In this document: positions 13,090 through 20,250 of the stretch, piece after piece | How the letters are laid out: each line of letters starts with the position of its first letter | How positions within the stretch are numbered: the stretch's first letter is position 1 | NCBI GenBank assembly: GCA_046728015.1 | Contig: JBKPDQ010000001.1 | Coordinates: 1 to 21,358, forward strand | From: DATAFO01 sp046728015 | GTDB taxonomy: Bacteria; Actinomycetota; Thermoleophilia; Solirubrobacterales; 70-9 | Direction: 5' to 3' | DNA: 21,358 nucleotides | Position numbers and translations under genes: made by a program | The notes under the pieces: model-generated | Seen by the model: the letters and a program-made list of their open reading frames with translations, nothing else | What the model was told of the DNA's origin: nothing | Databases searched by the model: none

Positions 13090-13659
13090 ATGGAGAGCTC
13101 ACTCGGGCCCCAGGAGCGGCAGGCGATGCGCGGCGTCACGGACATCTGGTGGCTCTGGATCGTGACCGGGATCGCCTGGATCGTGATCGCCGCGGTGATC
13201 CTTCAGTTCGACCAGGCGTCGATCACGACGGTTGGGGTGCTGATCGGGCTGATGTTCATCGGCACGGCGGTGCAGCAATTCATCGTCGGCTCGCTGGTCG
13301 AGCGCGGACAGCTCCTGTACTGGTTCTTCGCCGTCCTGTTCCTCATCGCCGGCGTGATTGCATTCATCAGTCCGGAGAACACGTTCGCGGCGATCGCCGA
13401 CATCCTCGGCTTCCTGTTTCTGATCGTCGGCGTCTTCTGGATCATCCAGGCCTTCATCGCGCGCGAGATCAGTGAGCTGTGGTGGATCGGCCTGCTGTCT
13501 GGCGTGCTGATGGTGATCCTGGCCTTCTGGACGGCGGGCCAGTTCTTCATCGAAAAGCAATACGTGCTGCTGGTGTTCGCCGGCATCTGGGCGTTGATGC
13601 AGGGCTTCAGCGACATCGTGCGCGCCTTCCAGGTTCGCAAGCTGGGGGAGTACGTCTAA
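13090..13659 (+). CDS. HdeD/DUF308-family multi-pass membrane protein
   Basis: 189 residues with six hydrophobic helices, at about 19-38, 45-66, 75-94, 101-123, 130-150 and 157-175. The pattern of three helix pairs with short loops, WWLWIVTGIAWIVIAAVILQ at the first, ISPENTFAAIADILGFLFLI in the middle and an aromatic-rich WWIGLLSGVLMVILAFW at the fifth, is that of DUF308 (HdeD). E. coli HdeD is linked to acid resistance, but actinobacterial members have no assigned function. A strong ribosome site (GAGAGGAGAG) precedes ATG 13090. Transcribed alone from a TACGAT promoter. It converges on the PLC-like gene with only 13 bp between stops and no visible terminator. Confidence 0.85.
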   Translation: MESSLGPQERQAMRGVTDIWWLWIVTGIAWIVIAAVILQFDQASITTVGVLIGLMFIGTAVQQFIVGSLVERGQLLYWFFAVLFLIAGVIAFISPENTFAAIADILGFLFLIVGVFWIIQAFIAREISELWWIGLLSGVLMVILAFWTAGQFFIEKQYVLLVFAGIWALMQGFSDIVRAFQVRKLGEYV

Positions 13660-13672
13660 GAGGGCTGCTGCA

Positions 13673-15805
13673 CTAGCGCGAGGCGTTGAGCCTCTCGACG
13701 ACGCCGAACAGGTCGCCCTCGGCGTAGAAGTCGACCGCGATCAGGTTGGCGTCGAGGTCGCGGTCGCGCTCGCAGGTGCGGACTCGGCGCTGCAGCGGTT
13801 TGCGAGCGTTCACCTTCGCGGCGTTGGAGGGGAGCGGCGCAGGGCTGGTGTCGACCCAATGGTTGATCAGGAACAGGGGCGCGTCCTCGGGTCCGCGATT
13901 GGGCTCGCAACTCGCGGCGAGCTTGGCCCTGTCGATCAGCTGAGCGGGCTTGTTGAACGTGTACGGCGTCTCCTGCGTCAGGGCTTCGTAGGCCGGGTGG
14001 TACCAGGGAATCGCTCCGCCCCCGGCGTCGTTCTCGGCCATCATCAGCACGCGCCCCCCGCTCGAAATCATCGCCTCGAGGCTTGGCAGGGGGTCGCCGA
14101 CGGGCCCCTTGTAGACGTAGTCGATGAGGCCGCTCTCTTCGACCCCGGCCGCGAAGTCCTCGGGCGACACGTAGTCCTCGTTGATGATCACCAGCACCTC
14201 GTTGGGGTTGGCGGCGACGAAGTCGCGGATCTGGCGCAGCGTCCCCTCAAGCGGGATCGCGCCTAGCTCGCAGAAGCGGTGGCAGAGGTAGATCGTGCGG
14301 TCTTCGACGGTGGGGGAGTTGACGATGCGATCGCGCGTGCGCAGCGCCGCGTCGAGCGCGTCCGATCCCAGCGCCGCTTCGTATTCCCGCCGCTCGACGC
14401 TGTCGAGCTCGGAGAGCTCCGTCTTGACCTCTCCGCTTTCGGTCTTCTGCCCGTAGTGGGTGTCGATCAGCAGGCCTCGGATTCCGTCTGTGAGCTGGTC
14501 GGGGATCGCGCCGTCCTGCTGGGCGAACAGCCAGCCGGGGTTGGCGGCCGCCGACATCGCGTTGTGCGTGGCCGGGAACGCCACCTCGTTAAGCGGCCGA
14601 TCGCAGAGGGCCTCGTCACCGTTGCAGCCGCCCGCGACCTCCTCCGGCTCATCGTCGCTGGCGGCACCCAGGGAGACGAACAAGCCCGCGCCCACCAACG
14701 TCAGGGCAGCGATCCCGACGATCACGATCGTCCGAGTCCACGGCCTGGCGCGCTCCGCCGTGGGCGCGGGCGTCGCCGCCGTGGTCAGGCGCATCAGCTC
14801 GGAGGCGCCCGCAAAGGCGACGTAGAGGCCGATGAGGATGAACACCAGGTCCACGACCCCCTCGTGCTCGACGATCACGATGATGCCGCCGACCAGCAGC
14901 AGCACGGCGCGCAACGCCCTGCCCGCCGTGCTCTCGGGCACGGTCGTGACCAGCTCCCAAGCTTTGCGAGCCGGCGCCCCCAAGTCGACGGGGCGAAGCA
15001 GCGAGGAGGCAGCCGCCGCAACCACGGCTCCGACCCCCGCGAACACCAGCAGCGCCGTGCGCAGATCCCCGAGATAGGCGTCCCAGAGTCCGGCCGCGGC
15101 GTCCCGCGGCCCCGTTTCGCCGATCGCGTCGAGCGCGGTCGAGCGGCCGACGCCGTAGCCCACGGCGCCCACGACCCCGAAGGCGGCAAGCGCCAGCCCC
15201 AGTCGCAGCAGGGCCTGACGACGATCGGGCGCGATCGCGACGGCGCCGGCGCCCATCACCAGCGCGACGATCAGCAGGATCAGCTCGAGCCGGCGGATGT
15301 CCTCCGCGGCCTGGACCAGATCGACCACGACGTCGGGCGGGTCCGACTGCAGGATCTCGATGTCCCTGCCTCCCGGCACCTTCCTGGCGAGCTTGGGATT
15401 CAGTGCCTCGAGCGCGCCGCGGATAGTGGCCCCGAGATCGGCGATCGTCAGCGTGATCGTGTCCTGGTCGCCGCTGAAGATGGAGCGATGGACGTCGCTG
15501 ACCGCCACTCGCAGCAACGACTGGAAGGCGCCGGTATTGAGCACGCCGGCGACGACCTCCTCGATCACCGGGCGCGCGCCGATCAGGTTGCGCTCGGCGT
15601 TGAGGATCAGGTCGTCGGTGACCCGCTCTCCGATCTCGGCCCGGACCGCATCGTCCTGGAGCGCCACGGCGGCGCGGTTGGCGAAGTTGTTGGAGTCGAA
15701 GAACGCGCGGGAGGCGTAGTCGGTCACCAGCGCGCCCAGCAGCGCCACGGCGGCGAGGATGGCGAGCACGAGTGACGCGGCGCCACGACCCTTCCCTACG
15801 GGCAT
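13673..15805 (-). CDS. Multi-pass membrane protein fused to a C-terminal PI-PLC-X-like phosphodiesterase domain
   Basis: 710 residues. One helix (8-28) is followed by a ~140-residue extracytoplasmic region (SRAFFDSNNFANRAAVALQ start), then helices at about 174-192, 200-220, 248-270, 298-315, 318-337 and 358-382. After a short acidic linker, residues ~394-710 form a PI-PLC X-like barrel. H414 in FPATHNAMS, QLTDGIRGLLIDTH (437-450) and the second catalytic His H509 in YLCHRFCELG are present, followed by FVAANPNEVLVIINEDY. Cysteines 394, 401, 508, 512, 633 and 678 suggest disulfides and an outside location. Family enzymes cleave phosphodiesters of phosphoinositide-type lipids or GPI-like anchors. 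PI and PI mannosides are common in Actinobacteria, but the substrate here is inferred only. It lies 12 bp after the RDD gene. Confidence 0.85.
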   Translation of the reverse strand: MPVGKGRGAASLVLAILAAVALLGALVTDYASRAFFDSNNFANRAAVALQDDAVRAEIGERVTDDLILNAERNLIGARPVIEEVVAGVLNTGAFQSLLRVAVSDVHRSIFSGDQDTITLTIADLGATIRGALEALNPKLARKVPGGRDIEILQSDPPDVVVDLVQAAEDIRRLELILLIVALVMGAGAVAIAPDRRQALLRLGLALAAFGVVGAVGYGVGRSTALDAIGETGPRDAAAGLWDAYLGDLRTALLVFAGVGAVVAAAASSLLRPVDLGAPARKAWELVTTVPESTAGRALRAVLLLVGGIIVIVEHEGVVDLVFILIGLYVAFAGASELMRLTTAATPAPTAERARPWTRTIVIVGIAALTLVGAGLFVSLGAASDDEPEEVAGGCNGDEALCDRPLNEVAFPATHNAMSAAANPGWLFAQQDGAIPDQLTDGIRGLLIDTHYGQKTESGEVKTELSELDSVERREYEAALGSDALDAALRTRDRIVNSPTVEDRTIYLCHRFCELGAIPLEGTLRQIRDFVAANPNEVLVIINEDYVSPEDFAAGVEESGLIDYVYKGPVGDPLPSLEAMISSGGRVLMMAENDAGGGAIPWYHPAYEALTQETPYTFNKPAQLIDRAKLAASCEPNRGPEDAPLFLINHWVDTSPAPLPSNAAKVNARKPLQRRVRTCERDRDLDANLIAVDFYAEGDLFGVVERLNASR

Positions 15806-15814
15806 CGCCCGCCC

Positions 15815-15820
15815 AGGCTA
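15815..15820 (-). promoter_or_regulatory. Possible internal -10 element for the PLC-like gene
   Basis: The minus strand reads TAGCCT (TANNNT), 9 bases before ATG 15805, matching the leaderless pattern. Because its TAG is also the stop codon of the RDD gene, the match may be coincidental. Confidence 0.3.
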
Positions 15821-16693
15821 TTCGCTCGGGTGGTTGGCGCCAAGTCGGGGCGCCATGGGCTCCGCTGGGACGTGGGTGACCTCTGTGCCCGCGATGCGGT
15901 CGTTCCACGCGCGGCGCCGCTCCTCGACGAGGATCGGCAGGAAGCCGAGCCCGAATGGCAGCAGAGCGATCACGGTCCCGAACAGCCGCCGCAGCGCAAG
16001 GCGCAGCCCGAGACGGTGGACGCCGTCTGCCGACAGGCGCAGCCCAAGAAAGCGCATCCCGGGCGTCTGGCCTGAGATGCTCCAGAAGAAGACGAGGTAG
16101 GCCGAGATCCATGCCAGCCAGGCGGTCGCGCCAAGCACCCGTGCGGGACTGCTGAAGTCGGTGAGGCTCTCCGACCCAGGCGAGATCGCCGCGAACGCGA
16201 GCCCGATCACCGCAGCCGTGAGGAAAAAGCTGACGTTGAAGAACGCCGCGTCGAGGACAAAGGCAACCCCCCGGCTCACCAGGCCGGCGTTCGTTGCCGG
16301 CCCCGGGCGTGGCGGACGTCCGATCAGGCGACGCGCGATTCGCTCAAGACGCGAGTCGATCGCCTCAGTGACCTCCGTAACCTCGCTTCCCACGTCCTCG
16401 ATCAGTCCCACGCTCTGCGCCCTGATCGCCTCGCGAACCTCGGGCGCCTGCGCGACGCGCTCGATCAACCTCTGAGTCTGATCGCTGTCGAGGAGTCGCT
16501 CGAAGAGGCGGTCCGTGTAGTCGCTCTCCAGCACGTTGATCAGCGCCCGCTCGAGCGCGTCCTCGAGCTCGCGGTCCAGGCCGGTGCTCTCGGCGACGCG
16601 CTCTGTGGCGCGAAGGCTGGTGCGCACGCCGGCGCTGACGATCCGTCCGGTCAGCGACGGCCGGCGGCGCGAGGAAGGCGTCCCGCTCTCCAT
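15818..16693 (-). CDS. RDD-family membrane protein with helical N-terminal extension
   Basis: 291 residues. Residues 1-125 are a charged, helical extension (RELEDALERALINVLESDYT, then RLIERVAQAPEVREAIRAQS) without membrane helices. Residues ~136-275 are the RDD domain: R141 and D148 in SRGVAFVLDAAFF, hydrophobic helices at about 149-170, 186-206 and 235-256, PGMRFLGLRL (211-220), and the terminal aspartate in WNDRIAGTEV (263-272). RDD proteins are small membrane proteins, some acting as ion or solute transporters, mostly uncharacterised. It heads a two-gene minus-strand unit with the PLC-like protein and diverges from mfd. A TATGGT box ends 8 bases before ATG 16693. Confidence 0.87.
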   Translation of the reverse strand: MESGTPSSRRRPSLTGRIVSAGVRTSLRATERVAESTGLDRELEDALERALINVLESDYTDRLFERLLDSDQTQRLIERVAQAPEVREAIRAQSVGLIEDVGSEVTEVTEAIDSRLERIARRLIGRPPRPGPATNAGLVSRGVAFVLDAAFFNVSFFLTAAVIGLAFAAISPGSESLTDFSSPARVLGATAWLAWISAYLVFFWSISGQTPGMRFLGLRLSADGVHRLGLRLALRRLFGTVIALLPFGLGFLPILVEERRRAWNDRIAGTEVTHVPAEPMAPRLGANHPSE

Positions 16694-16701
16694 CGCCGCT
16701 G

Positions 16702-16707
16702 ACCATA
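16702..16707 (-). promoter_or_regulatory. -10 element of the RDD-PLC operon
   Basis: The minus strand reads TATGGT (TANNNT), 8 bases before ATG 16693, with no Shine-Dalgarno. Leaderless geometry. The mfd -10 lies about 36 bp away on the other strand. Confidence 0.5.
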
Positions 16708-16742
16708 CGGCCAGCCCTGGACGGCTCCGAGTTGCCCGGGCC

Positions 16743-16748
16743 TAGAAT
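16743..16748 (+). promoter_or_regulatory. -10 element of mfd
   Basis: TAGAAT is close to the TATAAT consensus. No start codon lies at the expected RNA start, so mfd has a leader of about 45 bases (to ATG 16801) or 85 bases (to ATG 16840). No -35 consensus is seen at 16720-16725 (GACGGC). Confidence 0.5.
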
Positions 16749-16795
16749 CGAGACAGGGCCGGACCCGGAATCCGGTCACGACACATGCTCGTTTC

Positions 16796-16811
16796 GGGGC
16801 ATGAATGCCCC
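16796..16811 (+). repeat. Perfect hairpin in the mfd leader covering ATG 16801
   Basis: GGGGCA (16796-16801), loop TGAA, TGCCCC (16806-16811) form a 6-bp perfect stem with a four-base loop. The A of the first candidate start codon is in the stem and the UG in the loop. A second dyad, CCGGA-A-TCCGG (16765-16775), lies upstream. This argues for ATG 16840 as the functional start, or for a structure that gates initiation at 16801. Confidence 0.5.
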
Positions 16812-16839
16812 TCATTCCACCTCCGACCATCGCCATGCC

Positions 16840-19800
16840 ATGACGCTGCGACCGCTGCTCGACATCGCCGACGAGAACGAGGCGTTCGATCGCCTCGTCG
16901 CCGGCGTGCGTGAGGGCAATGGGGTGGAGGCGCATGCCTCCGGGTCGATCCGCCCGTTCCTGCTGGCGGCGCTGCTCGATGCCGAGCGCGGGCTGCGCTC
17001 GAGGCCCGCGCTGATCGTCGCCGCGGACGACATCGGCGCCCGCGACCTCGCCCGTGCCCTCGGGGCATACGTCGCGCCGCGCCGCGTGCGCTACTACCCC
17101 TCGCGCGGCACGAGCTACGAGTCGCACCTGGCGCCGCCGCCTCACCTCGTCGGACTGCGCATCGGCGCGCTCGACGCGCTGACCGAGGGCGCCGACGAGG
17201 GCGAGGCCCCGATCGTGGTCGCGAGCGCAGTTGCGCTGGCCGAGCGCGTGCCCGACGCCTCGCTTCGCCCGGCCGGGTTTGCGCTCAGCCGCGGCGAGGA
17301 GGTGGACCTCGACGACGTCTCTGAGCTGCTGGTCGAGGCGGGCTACGAACGCGTCGACCAGGTGGAGGAGCGCGGCCGGTTCGCCGTGCGCGGGGGCATC
17401 CTCGACGTCTTCCCCGCCACCGAGGAGCGTGCAGCCCGGCTCGAGCTGTTCGGCGACGAGATCGAGTCGATCCGCTGGTTTTCGACCTTCACCCAGCGCT
17501 CGCTGGGCGAGGCCGAGCGCATCGAGCTGGACCCCGCGGCCGAACTGGCCCTCGAACACCGGGGAACCCTGCTGGACCCGCCGGCAGCGGACGCGGAGCG
17601 GAGCATGCCGGCGGCCCTTGATTCAGAGCGCCCGGACGTCGCCGAGCTGCTGCCGGTGGACTCGTTCCGTGCGCCTCTGGATCTCCTGCCGGACGACACG
17701 GCGCTGGTGATCGCCACGGCCGAGGAGCTCGAGCCGGCGCTTCGCGATCACTGGGACGACGTGACCACGGCGATGCGCGACTCCGATGCCCGCCGGCTCT
17801 ATGTGGAGGTCTCGGGGCCGCTGGCCGAGCGCGCCGCGCTGTCGCTGTCGAGCGCCGACGCCGGCCAGGCCCTCTCCTTCCGGGCCCAGGCGCCGAGCTC
17901 GGTGGCTCGCAACGTGGCCGAGGCGGAAGGCCAGCTCGAGCGCGAGCTGCGCTCCGGATATCGCGTCGTCGTCAGCTTCGAGCATCGCGGCGAGGCCGAG
18001 CGGACGCGCTACAACCTCTCGCGCACCAAGCCGGCCTTCCTCGAAGCGACCCCGGGCGGGGATCCGGCGCTGTACTTCGCCGAGGCGCCGCTGAACGAGG
18101 GCTTCGTCTCGCCCGACCTCAAGCTGGCCGTGATCCCGTACCGGCGCCTGGTGCACCGCCGCGCGGCGGCGCCGATGGTCCGCGGGCGCCTCGCCAGCTT
18201 CGCCGACCTTCGAGTCGGCGACCACGTCGTCCACGCCGACCACGGCATCGCGCGCTTCGCGGGCTTCGAGACCAAGACCGTCGCCGGCGTCACGCGTGAC
18301 TACGTCGAGCTCACCTACCGCGGGGACGATCGCGTGTTCGCGCCGACGGACCAACTGGCGAAGATCAGCCGTTACGTCGGCGCGGGGGGCGAGGAGCCGC
18401 AGCTCTCGGCCCTGGGCTCCAAGCGCTGGGAGGGCGTCAAGTCCCGCGCCCGCCGCGCGGCCCAAGCCCTGGCCGGCGATCTGCTCAACCTCTACGCCGA
18501 GCGACAGACCCGCGCCGGTCACGCGTTCGCGGCGGACGACGAATGGCAACTTCAGCTCGAGCGGACGTTCCCGTTTCGCGAGACCGCTGATCAGCTCGAC
18601 GCGATCGAGGCGGTCAAGGCCGACATGGAGGCGGCGCGCCCGATGGACCGCCTGATCTGCGGAGACGTCGGCTACGGCAAGACCGAAGTCGCCCTGCGGG
18701 CGGCGCACAAGGCGGCTTCGCAAGGCAAGCAGGTGATGATGCTGGTGCCCACCACGATCCTCGCCCAGCAGCACGTTGGGACGTTCCGCGAGCGGCTGGC
18801 GGAGTTCCCGCTCGAGGTCGAGGTCATCTCTCGGCTGCGGCGCCCGGCCGAGGTACGCGAGGTGCTCGCCCGCTTTGCGGCCGGACAGGTGGACGTGCTG
18901 ATCGGGACCCACCGGCTGCTCTCACGGGACGTGAAGGCGAGGGACCTCGGGCTGCTGATCGTCGACGAGGAGCAGCGGTTCGGCGTCAAGCAGAAGGAGC
19001 TCCTTCGCCAGCTGAAGCTGAAGGTGGACGTGCTCTCGCTCTCGGCGACGCCGATCCCGCGCACGCTGCAGATGAGCCTCGCCGGCCTACGCGACATCTC
19101 CGTGATCGAGACGCCGCCCGAGGGGCGGCGTCCGGTGCGCACCTACGTCGGTCCGTACGACGAGGAGCTGGTCAGCCGCGCGATCGAGCGCGAGACCGCT
19201 CGCGGAGGGCAGGTCTTCTACCTGCACAACCGCATCGAGACGATCGACGAGGTCGCGCAGCGCCTGCGCGCGGTGTCTCCCGGCGTCCGGTTCGCCGTCG
19301 CGCACGGGCAGATGGAGGAGCGCGAGCTGGAGGGGACGATGCTCTCGTTCCTCCGCGGGGATGCCGACTGCCTAGTGGCGACGACCATCATCGAGTCGGG
19401 GCTCGACGTGCCGCAGGCGAACACGCTGGTCGTCGAGCGGGCCGACCAACTCGGCCTCGCGCAGGCGTACCAGATCCGCGGGCGCGTCGGCCGCTCGCAC
19501 GAGCGGGCCTTCGCCTATCTGCTCTACCCCTCGGTGGAGGCGCTCTTGCCCGACGCCGGCGCCCGGCTGGCCACCCTGTCCGACCACACCGAGCTGGGCT
19601 CCGGGTTTGCGATCGCGATGCGAGACCTGGAGCTGCGGGGCGCCGGCGACCTGCTCGGGTCCGAGCAGTCGGGCCACGTCGCCGCGGTCGGTTTTGAGCT
19701 CTACGTCTCACTCCTGGAGGAGGCGGTCGAGGGGCTCCGCGCGGCTGACGGCGGACGCTCCGCCCTCGAGTCCCAGGTGCGCCTCGACGTCGACGTCGAC

Positions 19801-20250
19801 GCCTACCTGCCCTCTGAGTACATCCCCTTCGAGGCGGCGAAGATCGACGTCCACCGCCGGGTTGCCGCGGCGCGCGAGCCCGGCGAGCTGCGGGCTCTGC
19901 GCGACGAGCTCCGCGATCGCTTCGGGCGGGTGCCCGAGCCCGTCTCCAACCTGCTCGAGCTCCAGCGCGCTCGCCTCGAGCTGGGTCGCGCCGGTGCGCG
20001 GACCGTCGAAGTGCGCGGCGGGCGCCTGTCGATCACCCCGCTGGAGCTCGAGGCCGCCGACGTTGGGCGCCTGCGCGAGCGCATTCCGGAGGCGATCTAT
20101 GAGTCGCGCGCCAAGACGCTGTCGTTGCGCGTGCCCGACGAGCCGCCGGCCAGGCTCGAGGCTCTGCTAGGGCTCGCCGACGCGGTCCGGGATGCGGCCG
20201 AATACCCGGAGAGCACGGAGGAGCGGGTCGCTATGCTCCCCGGCTCGTGA
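16840..20250 (+). CDS. mfd: Transcription-repair coupling factor
   Basis: ATP-dependent translocase that removes stalled RNA polymerase from lesions and recruits UvrA. 1136 residues from ATG 16840, which begins MTLRPLLDIADENEAFDRL; ATG 16801 would add 13 residues. Residues ~1-330 are the UvrB-like UvrA-binding region (YYPSRGTSYESHLAPPPHLV near 85-104). Residues ~450-545 are the CarD-like RNA-polymerase interaction domain (RVGDHVVHADHGIARFAGFE). The helicase core has Walker A GDVGYGKTE (608-616), DEEQ (709-712), SATPIPRTLQM and motif VI QIRGRVGRSHER (878-889). The C-terminal TRCF autoinhibitory domain contains YLPSEYIPFEAAKIDVHRRV. Complete. The stop overlaps the next gene (GTGA). Confidence 0.96.
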   Translation: MTLRPLLDIADENEAFDRLVAGVREGNGVEAHASGSIRPFLLAALLDAERGLRSRPALIVAADDIGARDLARALGAYVAPRRVRYYPSRGTSYESHLAPPPHLVGLRIGALDALTEGADEGEAPIVVASAVALAERVPDASLRPAGFALSRGEEVDLDDVSELLVEAGYERVDQVEERGRFAVRGGILDVFPATEERAARLELFGDEIESIRWFSTFTQRSLGEAERIELDPAAELALEHRGTLLDPPAADAERSMPAALDSERPDVAELLPVDSFRAPLDLLPDDTALVIATAEELEPALRDHWDDVTTAMRDSDARRLYVEVSGPLAERAALSLSSADAGQALSFRAQAPSSVARNVAEAEGQLERELRSGYRVVVSFEHRGEAERTRYNLSRTKPAFLEATPGGDPALYFAEAPLNEGFVSPDLKLAVIPYRRLVHRRAAAPMVRGRLASFADLRVGDHVVHADHGIARFAGFETKTVAGVTRDYVELTYRGDDRVFAPTDQLAKISRYVGAGGEEPQLSALGSKRWEGVKSRARRAAQALAGDLLNLYAERQTRAGHAFAADDEWQLQLERTFPFRETADQLDAIEAVKADMEAARPMDRLICGDVGYGKTEVALRAAHKAASQGKQVMMLVPTTILAQQHVGTFRERLAEFPLEVEVISRLRRPAEVREVLARFAAGQVDVLIGTHRLLSRDVKARDLGLLIVDEEQRFGVKQKELLRQLKLKVDVLSLSATPIPRTLQMSLAGLRDISVIETPPEGRRPVRTYVGPYDEELVSRAIERETARGGQVFYLHNRIETIDEVAQRLRAVSPGVRFAVAHGQMEERELEGTMLSFLRGDADCLVATTIIESGLDVPQANTLVVERADQLGLAQAYQIRGRVGRSHERAFAYLLYPSVEALLPDAGARLATLSDHTELGSGFAIAMRDLELRGAGDLLGSEQSGHVAAVGFELYVSLLEEAVEGLRAADGGRSALESQVRLDVDVDAYLPSEYIPFEAAKIDVHRRVAAAREPGELRALRDELRDRFGRVPEPVSNLLELQRARLELGRAGARTVEVRGGRLSITPLELEAADVGRLRERIPEAIYESRAKTLSLRVPDEPPARLEALLGLADAVRDAAEYPESTEERVAMLPGS
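20232..20237 (+). promoter_or_regulatory. -10 element for the SurA/PpiC-like gene inside mfd
   Basis: TATGCT (TANNNT) ends 9 bases before GTG 20247, within the last codons of mfd. It suggests a leaderless transcript in addition to read-through from mfd. No -35 consensus. Confidence 0.45.

Noticed and set aside
14279..15775. Long plus-strand open frame opposite the PLC-like gene
   Set aside because: Low-complexity R/D/H/G-rich translation with no motif; fully antisense to a gene with catalytic residues and membrane helices.
17623..18912. Long minus-strand open frame inside mfd
   Set aside because: Antisense to the conserved CarD-like and helicase regions of mfd; typical high-GC shadow frame.
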